Assembly (NCBI GenBank): GCA_031281155.1
Contig: JAITFT010000063.1
Location: forward strand, 1 to 32,819
Source: Candidatus Fibrimonadaceae bacterium
GTDB lineage: Bacteria; Fibrobacterota; Fibrobacteria; Fibrobacterales; Fibrobacteraceae
DNA length: 32,819 bases
Direction of reading: 5' to 3'
Part shown: positions 17,170 through 23,932 of the stretch, piece by piece
Position numbering within the stretch: position 1 is the stretch's first letter
Layout: each line of letters opens with the position of its first letter
The notes under the pieces: model-generated
Told to the model about the DNA's origin: nothing
Databases searched by the model: none
What the model saw: only the letters and a program-made list of their open reading frames with translations
Program-made: the position numbers and the translations under genes

Positions 17170-18389
17170 TACTCTCGAAAAATAGCTGTCAATACTGCAT
17201 TTGAAAGTTGTGTATAGCTATTCCTACTATTTTCTATACAAAACGTTAGAAATTCATTGCACGCATTCATACATTTGTTTCTAACACTATCGCAAAAACC
17301 ATCATAAGATCGAATATCGCGTTTTACTTTACTTTTGATTAATTGTTTAGCTCTCTGGATTTCTTCCGTATCGGCCCATTTACCATGCTCACAACTCTTA
17401 AAGGTAACGAAAATATCCTCTCCTGTATACCTTAACCAGCTTTCTCTGGTAGCGCTAGAGTCAGAAAAACTAACCCACAATAAAGGCATCCTGCGTGAAA
17501 CATATTTTTTCCATACATGTTCTTTTTCTAATTCTATAATCTTACTATCTATTGTTAAAAATACTACCGCTCGAGATTGTAAGAAATGTAATATATCATC
17601 AAATACCCACTCAATGTCTTGTGGCTTGTCAAATAGTTTCTCTATGTCCATACTTTTAATAACTAATTTTTCAAGCGTTTTATCATCAAGTAAAGGTTCT
17701 GTTGTTAGCTCAGAAGATACTAATTTTAGAGTCTGTCTATCAAACAAATATCTATTTGGTGTAATAATACCACCAACAACGTTATCCCTTGTGCCTGATG
17801 CTATTTCAACTAAAATATAATTTTGGTCTATAGGGTGCTGCGTGAATACAACCCCCGAGCATTTCGCATTAATCATATTTTGAACAATGACTGCCATACC
17901 TTCAAAAAGTGTTAAATTATTACATAAACGATAATAAATAGCCCTGTCATTGAAAAGTGATACCCATACTTTTTTAACATTTTCGTCAATATTATTTTTA
18001 TTTACATTTAAAAATGAATCATGTAGCCCCGCAAAGGAATAACTACTACCGTCTTCGCTTACGGCTGAAGAACGAACTGAAACAGAACTACCAAGCCTTT
18101 GTGCCTGCTCCGCAATTTTAAGCGAAACATCACATCTCATAATAAGATTTTGTAAAATTGCACTATTTTCTTGAAAATTATCAATCGTGATGTTTTTGCA
18201 AATATTTTTAATTCTCTCGTATACATTGTTTTCTTTTAGGGTATCTATAAAACAATATGTAGGGATTATAAATCCATGTGGAACAGAATATCCTGCATTG
18301 ATTAGCTTAAGCAAAGAATTGCCTTTACCGCCAAATTCGTCCGCATTACTACGTATTCCTTCTGTCAATTCAATCATTTGTTTTTTCAT
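17046..18389 (-). CDS. Dikinase-like enzyme, N-terminal part: ATP-grasp (PEP/pyruvate-binding) domain
   Basis: A 447-aa frame whose residues 1-280 form the ATP-grasp nucleotide-binding domain of the PEP synthase/PPDK/rifampin phosphotransferase group: 'FGGKGNSLLKLINAGYSVPHGF' (Lys22), 'SVSVRSSAVSEDGSSYSFAG' (Arg106) and the ATP-binding 'QDIEWVFDDILHFLQSR' (257-273). Homology to the family continues past residue 300 and then shifts to the overlapping frame at codons 409-411 (GAA AAA AAC). The residues after that (NLLQLPFFNILRLW...) look like out-of-frame translation. With a -1 shift the full protein is 774 aa: ATP-grasp, substrate domain, His domain. Such enzymes split ATP to AMP + Pi and phosphorylate a small substrate. 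A minus-strand TATATT box lies far upstream (18736-18731). Confidence 0.8.
   Translation of the reverse strand: MKKQMIELTEGIRSNADEFGGKGNSLLKLINAGYSVPHGFIIPTYCFIDTLKENNVYERIKNICKNITIDNFQENSAILQNLIMRCDVSLKIAEQAQRLGSSVSVRSSAVSEDGSSYSFAGLHDSFLNVNKNNIDENVKKVWVSLFNDRAIYYRLCNNLTLFEGMAVIVQNMINAKCSGVVFTQHPIDQNYILVEIASGTRDNVVGGIITPNRYLFDRQTLKLVSSELTTEPLLDDKTLEKLVIKSMDIEKLFDKPQDIEWVFDDILHFLQSRAVVFLTIDSKIIELEKEHVWKKYVSRRMPLLWVSFSDSSATRESWLRYTGEDIFVTFKSCEHGKWADTEEIQRAKQLIKSKVKRDIRSYDGFCDSVRNKCMNACNEFLTFCIENSRNSYTQLSNAVLTAIFREYCEKNLLQLPFFNILRLWTILLRSYLPVKFRSLALIFVMNM
17157..17165 (-). other. A AAA AAC heptamer at the dikinase frame junction
   Basis: On the minus strand codons 409-411 of the ATP-grasp frame read GAA AAA AAC, an in-phase X XXY YYZ slippery heptamer. 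A -1 slip there continues exactly into the second frame (CTT GCT ACA...). A SD-like GAGAG lies a few bases upstream. I did not find a convincing downstream stem-loop. A missing A in the run (sequencing or mutation) explains the frames equally well. Confidence 0.5.
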
Positions 18390-18883
18390 AATAACTTATT
18401 ACCTCGGAATTAACAAATCTTCTTGCTAAACAACGGCAACATCATAATTAGATTTATCATTGTTAATGGTGTAGCAACTTGTTGTTTGTGAGAAATTTCA
18501 TTTGTCGGTTTGCTTCGTTTTTCAAAATTTCCAAAAAGTTTGTATAAATTATTTAATTCAAGCATTAGGGAAGCTCCACTTTTCTATCATTACAAATAAA
18601 AAAGAGTAAATTTTCATTTGCCCCCTCCGCTATCACTTTTGTAAAAAAGACCTTCCGCAGGAGACCTTCGAAATTTTCCGAAACAATTATAAAACTTCAA
18701 ATATTGACTTTCATACATAATTCTAAAACGAATATAGTAAATAACTAAGATTAACTCAGATTTCTTTGCCTAGGACAAAGGAAATGGGACATGGGACAAG
18801 ATTTTACAGCAAAATTAAACGAAAAAGGCCGAAAATTACCAGCTTTTGGCTATTTACCAATTACATGCCCAACAGAATAGCAT
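18390..18883. other. Long untranslated leader/intergenic region of the dikinase operon
   Basis: No gene is visible in this gap. It holds a minus-strand TATATT box (18736-18731) that could start the dikinase transcript with a leader of about 340 nt, and a near-palindrome around CCTAGG at 18764-18780 (CTTTGCCTAGGACAAAG). Nothing resembling a known riboswitch was recognised. Confidence 0.4.
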
Positions 18884-19111
18884 TCATGAGTAACTAGCTT
18901 CTGCTATTTTCTCTCGCACCATTACGCCAATAATTTCCGCAGGACTTTTATGTGTCGCAAGTGATCTGGTGATAAGATAATTTATAGAAGGGTCGTCCAG
19001 ACCAAACAACTTGGCGTTTCGTTTGCTAACGAAACCAGTTCCATTTGCACCAACCTTAGGAGTTGTCTTTGTTAACAACTCGTTCAATGCATCATATTCT
19101 TCTTCAGTCAT
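18884..19111 (-). CDS. CopG-like antitoxin
   Basis: A 75-aa protein (MTEEEYDALNELLTKTTPKV...). The pattern 'EEYDAL...TK..PKV...GTGFVSKR...LDDPSINYLITRSLATHKSPAEIIGVMVREKIA' fits the small antitoxins paired with BrnT/DUF4258-like toxins, where the C-terminal 'KSPAEIIxxMVRxxI' helices form the ribbon-helix-helix-type dimer. ATG 19111 is chosen because GGAGAGAG precedes it; the in-frame ATG at 19156 has no ribosome-binding site and lies inside the upstream toxin remnant. The gene is complete while its partner is truncated, so the antitoxin may persist as an orphan regulator. Confidence 0.65.
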   Translation of the reverse strand: MTEEEYDALNELLTKTTPKVGANGTGFVSKRNAKLFGLDDPSINYLITRSLATHKSPAEIIGVMVREKIAEASYS

Positions 19112-19122
19112 TGCACTCTCTC

Positions 19123-19230
19123 CTACTTTAACAGCGCAATATATGCAGAACGACATTTCATTGCGTGGAAAATAGTTTCCCCATGTTTAAAGGCAGAGCT
19201 GCTATACTTGATTTTAAAATCCATTGCCAT
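19123..19230 (-). pseudogene. Remnant of a BrnT/DUF4258-like toxin
   Basis: A 35-aa ORF, MAMDFKIKYSSSAFKHGETI..., ending 11 nt before the antitoxin start. 'SSSAFKHG...IFHAM' matches the N-terminal 'saHa.KHGis..di.hAm' strand-helix of small RelE-fold toxins of the BrnT/DUF4258 type. The family needs about 80-100 residues, so the catalytic remainder is gone, probably by internal deletion. A minus-strand TATATTT box (19264-19258) lies about 30 nt upstream, so the remnant promoter could still serve the antitoxin. Confidence 0.5.
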
Positions 19231-19291
19231 TACTACATCCTAGGGTCAACATTTAATAAATATAGATTTTTTAGAAAGCTTGTACCTTTAG

Positions 19292-19325
19292 CTTCAGGCA
19301 AATTGTTCTCGTCCGGGAATGCTTA
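19292..19325 (+). repeat. Dispersed non-coding repeat, copy 1
   Basis: CTTCAGGCA, 4 variable bases, then GTTCTCGTCCGGGAATGCT. It matches copy 2 (20517) at nearly every position of the two conserved blocks. Only the left part of the element is present here, just upstream of the YhcG-type nuclease gene. Confidence 0.55.
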
Positions 19326-19404
19326 AGCTGATGTTTAAATTCCTATATTATACCCATGCAAACAGCTCTTGAACCCGCATTTAAAACCTCTATGAGTGGC
19401 AACC

Positions 19405-20496
19405 ATGAATAAGAAAAAACGGGAAATTATTTTGACAAATGACATGCAGATTGATGAAAATGCTCTTTTTGAACATGTCTCGGAAATCATCGAAAATCGT
19501 AAATCTCGTGCGGCGGCATACGCCAACAGCGAAGCTACTTTAATGTTTTGGGAAATTGGGCGGTATGTCAATTCGGTTATACTTGATTCAAAACGCGCGA
19601 CTTATGGAAAACGAATAGTGGCAACACTGTCGCAACAATTGCAAGAAAGGCATGGAAATTCGTTCGAATTGACAAATCTTCGCCGAATGCTGCGTTTTGC
19701 CGAAGAATTTGCTGATTACGAAATTGTGGCGACACTGTCGCCTCAATTGAGTTGGTCTCATATTATTGAGCTTTTACCGCTGACAACAATTGAAGCTAAG
19801 CTTTTTTACGCCAAAGATATAGTTAATAGACGGCTCGGAATCCGTGAACTCCGCAAGCAAATCTCCCGTAAAGCTTATGAGCGGCGAGAAATTGCAAATT
19901 CACAGCTATCAGATGCTTCTTCCGTTCCGTTCAACGTGTTCAAAGACCCTTATTTGTTGGACATCTTGGATTTAAAAGAAAATTTTCTTGAAGCTGATTT
20001 AGAAAAAGCCGTGCTGGCAGAGCTCGAAAAATTCATTTTGGAATTCGGCCAAGGCTTTACTTTTGTTGAACGGCAAAAGCGCATGGCTATTGCTGACGAG
20101 GATATAGTTCTTGATTTGCTGTTTTATCACAGAATACTGAAAAGACTTGTTGCGGTGGAATTAAAAATCGGTGTATTCAAGGCTGCTTACAAAGGACAAA
20201 TGGAGCTATACTTGAAATGGCTTGACAAATATGAACGCCAAGAAGGCGAAGAAGCACCGATAGGACTAATTCTTTGCGCTGCCGCAAACCGGGAAAAGAT
20301 AGAGCTTCTTGAAATGGATAAAGCTGGCATTGCGGTTGCGGAATATTGGACGCACCTTCCGCCCAAGAATGAATTTGAAGCCAAAATCAAAACTATATTA
20401 CTTGAAACGCAAGAACGGCTTGAACGCCGCAAACTGCTTCATGGCGGTAAAATTCAAAAACAGATTGATTATTTTTATGAGACAAAAGATTCTTAA
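19405..20496 (+). CDS. YhcG/DUF1016 PD-(D/E)XK nuclease-domain protein
   Basis: A 363-aa protein. The N-terminal DUF1016 helical domain (about 20-165) shows the family features 'FWEIGRYVNSVI', 'YGKRIVATLSQQLQERHG', 'LRRMLRFAEEF' and 'QLSWSHIIELLPL'. The C-terminal PD-(D/E)XK fold holds 'EFGQGFTFVERQKR', Asp237 in IVLDLLFYH and the catalytic ELK (Glu252, Lys254). These proteins are found in mobile and defence regions and are thought to cut DNA; the substrate is not established. ATG 19405 is preferred over GTG 19396 because GAG is better placed. A TATATT box lies at 19344-19349. The gene lies between two copies of the dispersed repeat, suggesting a modular insertion. Confidence 0.85.
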   Translation: MNKKKREIILTNDMQIDENALFEHVSEIIENRKSRAAAYANSEATLMFWEIGRYVNSVILDSKRATYGKRIVATLSQQLQERHGNSFELTNLRRMLRFAEEFADYEIVATLSPQLSWSHIIELLPLTTIEAKLFYAKDIVNRRLGIRELRKQISRKAYERREIANSQLSDASSVPFNVFKDPYLLDILDLKENFLEADLEKAVLAELEKFILEFGQGFTFVERQKRMAIADEDIVLDLLFYHRILKRLVAVELKIGVFKAAYKGQMELYLKWLDKYERQEGEEAPIGLILCAAANREKIELLEMDKAGIAVAEYWTHLPPKNEFEAKIKTILLETQERLERRKLLHGGKIQKQIDYFYETKDS

Positions 20497-20516
20497 CTGA
20501 AATGAGCAGAAGGTAA

Positions 20517-20609
20517 CTTCAGGCACGCCGTTCCCGCCCGGGAATGCTCACAAAACCTAATGCTGACCCGTGAGCGGCAGCCCCATTTGGTTGCGCAAAC
20601 AGAAGCCGG
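20517..20609 (+). repeat. Dispersed non-coding repeat, copy 2
   Basis: The left block (20517-20550) matches copy 1. The right block (GTTGCGCAAACAGA at 20590-20603, then GCCGG) matches copy 3, with the same spacing of about 40 nt from the left block. Between them GCTGACC..GTGA and GCC..ATTT are also shared with copy 3. Most complete copy. Confidence 0.6.
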
Positions 20610-20629
20610 ATACGTCCCTGAAAATTGCC

Positions 20630-21262
20630 TCAAGCCTCAGCCCCAACAAGCTCCAAAAATCTTTCCTGCGTCTTTGTAACCGTCTTCTCTCTTTTTGGAA
20701 ATCCTTTGTCAAATTCTGCCGCTTCTTTTTCATCTATCTCATAAATTCTACCCTCATCAAATATCCCTTCAACTCCATTCAAAGCGTTCGGATACAACTC
20801 CAAAACCAACAATGCCGCAGGATATTTTTTGTCTTTGTTTGTTATCTTATACTCTTTCGATACTTTAAATCCAAATCTTTTATAGTATTCAGGATCGCCA
20901 TATATAATAATAGCCTTGTGCCCCATTTCCCTTGATATTTTTACCGTGTGATTTATCAATTTGCCGCCAATACCCATGTTCTGATATTCCGGCAAAACGC
21001 TAATAGGCCCAAATGTTAATACGGTATATTCTTTGTCATCATTTTTTATCTTTGCTTCGGCATATACAATGTTTCCAACAATTTTGTCAACTAGAACTGC
21101 CACAAAATCTAGGGCTTTGACAAATTCTTTTGCCGTTCTCATATTATGAATTAACAAATGCTGGTCGCATCCGGGAATATAAACATCCCAAAACGCTTCC
21201 CTTGTTAATTCCTCAACAAGTCTGTAATCCTGCTCTTCTTCTGGTCTTAGTTTGATTTGCAT
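20630..21262 (-). CDS. GNAT-family N-acetyltransferase
   Basis: A 210-aa acetyl-CoA-dependent acyltransferase of the YhbS-like GNAT group. The N-terminal strand 'KLRPEEEQDYRLVEELTREAF' is typical. Motif A is 'FGPISVLPEYQNMGIGGKLI', with the pyrophosphate-binding Q-x-x-G-x-G (Q-N-M-G-I-G), and 'AIIIYGDPEYYKRFGFK' is the conserved late strand. Length is normal, with a C-terminal extension ('EIDEKEAAEFDKGFPKREKT'). Substrate unknown. The start at 21262 has no good ribosome-binding site, only a C-rich run, so it may be leaderless. It lies downstream of the AbiEi-like gene on the same strand but 168 nt away; a functional link is not shown. Confidence 0.85.
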   Translation of the reverse strand: MQIKLRPEEEQDYRLVEELTREAFWDVYIPGCDQHLLIHNMRTAKEFVKALDFVAVLVDKIVGNIVYAEAKIKNDDKEYTVLTFGPISVLPEYQNMGIGGKLINHTVKISREMGHKAIIIYGDPEYYKRFGFKVSKEYKITNKDKKYPAALLVLELYPNALNGVEGIFDEGRIYEIDEKEAAEFDKGFPKREKTVTKTQERFLELVGAEA

Positions 21263-21430
21263 GGGGGGAAGATAGAAAGATATTCATGGCAACCGCATTT
21301 TCCACATGGCCATCGGATGGCTGCGGATCGGATAATATTATAAGCTCGGTCAAATATTATCGAACCAGTTTCCGTGCTGCATCGAAATCAAATTGCTCCT
21401 TTTTGCGAAGCATGGGTTTTAGCTTAGTCT

Positions 21431-22204
21431 TTATGTCGTGGTATGATCAATAGCAGCTCCTTTCCGTATTATGGACATTAAATCACGAGGAACATACAAA
21501 GCCCACGTTTTATTAAGCGTATATGACTTGTCCCGTACATTATATTGAAGATACTGCTTGTTCTTTGCGAACTTGGTCTGACAAAATGCAAAAAAAACAT
21601 CCGGCAGTTTCAGCGCATCCTTGAAATGTTCCAATATATATCCGGTCTTTTGAAATAGTATCGCTTTGTTATAACAATTCAGGTATTCAGTCAGTTTTGA
21701 GTAATCAAGGAATGGGATTATCTCTATACAACGCAACAACTCTTCGAGTCCTCCAAAGTTATCAAAGTCATTTATGCCATCTATTACTGTGCGTTCCAAA
21801 TCGGTAATACGAACGCCATTAGGCTTAGATTCAACTCCATTTTCAAACGGAGATGGCATACGGCGGTATGTTAGCCCGTCATGCTCAAACTCACGGAAGC
21901 GAGACTTTGATGCCGCATAAACTTCGTAATAAACTTGATTGGCTAAGCCGTAATATTCAAACGCAGAATGGCAAGTAACATAAGCGCCAGGTGCGGCATG
22001 GGATGCAATGACGTAACGGTTTGGTATCGGCTGTTTTGTTTCAAAGCTCATCGCCACAAACAGATTGCGGCGAACCGCTCCTATAAGCCCTCTTTTTTTA
22101 TATGATTCTATTATGAAATGCGCAGATTCTTGGTTGCCAGTCACAGCAACCGCATCATCCATTGAAAAACAGCCCAAATCAACAAACTGTTCATAGTATT
22201 TCAT
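21431..22204 (-). CDS. Orphan AbiEi-like antitoxin / transcriptional regulator
   Basis: A 257-aa AbiEi-type protein. The N-terminal winged helix ('FVDLGCFSMDDAVAVTG...IESYKKRGLIGAVRRNLFVAM') is followed by the family body 'NRYVIASHAAPGAYVTCHSAFEYYGLANQ' and 'GVRITDLERTVIDGINDFDNFGGLEELL'. These proteins repress their own operon and neutralise the AbiEii nucleotidyltransferase, normally encoded directly downstream. Here the downstream gene is a GNAT enzyme, with no AbiEii beside it; the only AbiEii gene (10246) is 11 kb away on the other strand with a different partner. ATG 22204 is chosen with GGTGG five bases upstream. It may be a free regulator or an anti-toxin 'addiction breaker'. Confidence 0.8.
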   Translation of the reverse strand: MKYYEQFVDLGCFSMDDAVAVTGNQESAHFIIESYKKRGLIGAVRRNLFVAMSFETKQPIPNRYVIASHAAPGAYVTCHSAFEYYGLANQVYYEVYAASKSRFREFEHDGLTYRRMPSPFENGVESKPNGVRITDLERTVIDGINDFDNFGGLEELLRCIEIIPFLDYSKLTEYLNCYNKAILFQKTGYILEHFKDALKLPDVFFAFCQTKFAKNKQYLQYNVRDKSYTLNKTWALYVPRDLMSIIRKGAAIDHTTT

Positions 22205-22742
22205 AGCAACCACCAACCTTTCGGCATCGAATCCGTTTTAACAACTACGCAATAAGGTAGAAAATTCTATCTCTTTGCGAATGCTTTCAAAAAGGATGCG
22301 CTGTTTTCGCTCGGAAATGCTCATCCCCTTCTTGTGCTGGTCCGAGTGACTGCCCTATTTAGTTGCGCAAACAGATAGCGGCGTAAGTAGCTTGTTAAGG
22401 AACGACTACTTAAATTGCCTCGCATAATGCAAAAAATATGCCAACTGTAAAAAAATAAATACATCTTCATACAAAAACACATTTTTTCCTTTGAGAAAAG
22501 CTCATGACGATAAAACTGAACAAAAGCGGAAATTCTTGGATGTAATTGCGATCGCATCTGCTTCATAGAGGGAGGGGGGAGTGTGACGAAAAAAATATTG
22601 TCAGTAACTGTAAGCAAGAAAACAAGCTTCATAGGAGGCTTGTTACAAACAGGCCTTTAATTGCGGCTTGAAGAATAGGGCTGGAATCAATTTATCTTCT
22701 CTTTAAAAAAGTATATTATCAAGACAAAACGGAGGATAGCTT
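22205..22742. other. Gap holding the third repeat copy and the promoter of the HTH orphan
   Basis: I find no credible gene here. The gap contains repeat copy 3 (22303-22381), a Thr/Arg-rich shadow ORF on the minus strand without a ribosome-binding site, and a TATATT box at 22712-22717 followed by ACGGAGG before ATG 22743. Confidence 0.45.
22303..22381 (+). repeat. Dispersed non-coding repeat, copy 3
   Basis: GTTTTCGCTCGGAAATGCTCA, about 39 variable bases, then GTTGCGCAAACAGA (22362-22375) and GCGG. This is collinear with copy 2. No long open frame is shared between the copies, so the element is non-coding. Confidence 0.55.
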
Positions 22743-23168
22743 ATGAATAAAATGAACCAGCCAGCCAGTCGGGACGATATACGAGAATTCCTCGAAGCAG
22801 TAAGCAAAGCAGATATGTACATTAAAGAAAGCTGCTACCGTTCTCTTATAGGCTTGAGCCGTACTCATTTTTATTATTTGAAAAAGCGTGGGAAATTTGA
22901 CAATGGCTATAGCCCGAACAGCCATGGTCGGAAAAAGTTCATACATCGCTTTTACAATATGCACCTAGGCAAAATTGTGCTCCCCGGATTGAACTACACG
23001 GAGCCAGTAACGCCAATGCGGAAAGTTAGAATCAGCAACACAAAAAAAACAAGGACAGAGCCAGTGAAGTCGCTGAAGAAAACGCAGAAAAAAATTATGG
23101 TAAATAATCCTTTATCTCATCTGGAAACTCGTCTCCAAAAGGGTCATGATTTTGCGGAGCTACTCTAA
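22743..23168 (+). CDS. Small HTH protein, orphan paralogue of the ATPase-operon HTH protein
   Basis: A 141-aa protein. Residues 4-88 align with the protein at 23922: shared 'MNxP..R', 'E....D.YI.E', 'SR..FY.LKK.GK...G..P', 'RK...H..Y....G.I' and 'EP..P'. The 'IGLSRTHFYYLKKRGKF' segment is a likely helix-turn-helix and the tail (100-120) is Lys-rich. Unlike its paralogue it has no ATPase gene behind it. Its last 24 codons (23095-23168) run antisense through the end of the convergent XRE gene, so this C-terminus may be an accidental read-through after loss of the original downstream gene. The ribosome-binding site is ACGGAGG. No named family recognised. Confidence 0.65.
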   Translation: MNKMNQPASRDDIREFLEAVSKADMYIKESCYRSLIGLSRTHFYYLKKRGKFDNGYSPNSHGRKKFIHRFYNMHLGKIVLPGLNYTEPVTPMRKVRISNTKKTRTEPVKSLKKTQKKIMVNNPLSHLETRLQKGHDFAELL

Positions 23169-23724
23169 AGTTAATCATGGTTCTTATTTGCGAAGCTTTT
23201 GAATGCTTTTTGGCTTTCATTTGCTCCTCCAAATCCTGTATCTGGGAATCCTGTACAAGCCGCCTGGACTGCTCATGCAATTTTATAGCCTCATTGTATT
23301 CCTGCATCTTCGCTTCTTTTTTAATTTCATCATCAGCCTGCTCTATTTCTTTATGCAATTTGCGTATTTTATCCCCTGCTTTAAGCATTTTTGCGTACTC
23401 ATTTGCGTACTCAGTGCCACTTTTTATTATCACGTCTTTCAGCTCTTCAATCATTGCTTCTAAAATAATTTTCTGCGAATTATACCATTCCTTCTTTATG
23501 TTTTTAAAATGTTTTTTTTCATATTCAACTCCAAACAATTCCTCTACAGTTATATCCATTTCCAATAGTTTTTTTGCTATTTGGAACGAAGGAAAGCCCT
23601 TGCCAGCCTCCCAAGTAGATACATTTCCGGGATTTATGCCCAAAACATCCGCTAATTCAGTTTGATTAACCCGCTTTTTATCCCTGAATTTTTTTATTCC
23701 ATCCTTAGTTTCCATAGCTTCCAT
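23095..23724 (-). CDS. XRE-family regulator with long coiled coil
   Basis: A 209-aa protein. The XRE HTH covers about 8-60 ('KRVNQTELADVLGINPGNVSTWEAGKG'), then 'DITVEELFGVEYEKKHFKN', then a helical coiled coil over about 80-175 rich in Glu/Lys, and an acidic tail (PFGDEFPDEIKDYLP). A TTGACA-17-TATATT promoter lies directly before the gene. The -10 is only six bases from ATG 23724, so the mRNA is probably leaderless. GGTAAA-type half-sites overlap this promoter and the facing one, pointing to autoregulation and control of the divergent HTH-ATPase operon. It overlaps the convergent small HTH gene by 74 nt at the 3' end. The coiled coil suggests a sensing or oligomerisation role. Confidence 0.82.
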   Translation of the reverse strand: MEAMETKDGIKKFRDKKRVNQTELADVLGINPGNVSTWEAGKGFPSFQIAKKLLEMDITVEELFGVEYEKKHFKNIKKEWYNSQKIILEAMIEELKDVIIKSGTEYANEYAKMLKAGDKIRKLHKEIEQADDEIKKEAKMQEYNEAIKLHEQSRRLVQDSQIQDLEEQMKAKKHSKASQIRTMINFRVAPQNHDPFGDEFPDEIKDYLP

Positions 23725-23730
23725 ATTTCA

Positions 23731-23759
23731 AATATAGGTAAAAATTACAAAAATGTCAA
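23731..23759 (-). promoter_or_regulatory. Promoter of the XRE gene
   Basis: On the minus strand TTGACA (23759-23754), a 17-bp spacer, then TATATT (23736-23731). The predicted transcription start falls at or beside ATG 23724, so the message would have no leader. Confidence 0.75.
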
Positions 23760-23797
23760 CAAAATTTACCTTTTTTCAATTTTTCTTGATTTTACCC
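23737..23797. promoter_or_regulatory. Candidate XRE operator half-sites
   Basis: GGTAAAAATT at 23737-23746 (inside the XRE promoter spacer) and AAATTTACC at 23762-23770 form an inverted pair. A third site, TTTTACCC (23790-23797), touches the -35 of the divergent promoter. The arrangement would let one protein repress both promoters. Confidence 0.5.
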
Positions 23798-23826
23798 TTG
23801 CATTTTATCAAGTAATTTTCTATATT
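23798..23826 (+). promoter_or_regulatory. Promoter of the HTH-ATPase operon
   Basis: TTGCAT (23798-23803), a 17-bp spacer, then TATATT (23821-23826). The predicted start is close to 23833, giving a leader of about 90 nt before the HTH gene. Confidence 0.7.
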
Positions 23827-23833
23827 AATGAAT

Positions 23834-23932
23834 ATGAATGATTTTTATATAAATTTTAACGATTGTATTTGTGTGGTTCCGCAAAATACGCTAGCGTCAG
23901 AAGTGAAACGGAGGGCAAAAAATGCTGGATAA
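23834..23932 (+). CDS. Possible 32-aa leader peptide
   Basis: An ATG at the predicted transcription start opens a 32-codon frame (MNDFYINFNDCICVVPQNTL...) that ends at TAA 23930-23932, just past the ATG of the HTH gene at 23922. If translated from a leaderless message it would couple to the downstream start. No ribosome-binding site is present, so this is speculative. Confidence 0.3.
   Translation: MNDFYINFNDCICVVPQNTLASEVKRRAKNAG

Noticed and set aside
22321-22632. 103-aa minus-strand ORF upstream of the AbiEi gene
   Set aside because: Cys/Phe/Arg-rich composition, no ribosome-binding site, and it runs through the dispersed repeat.
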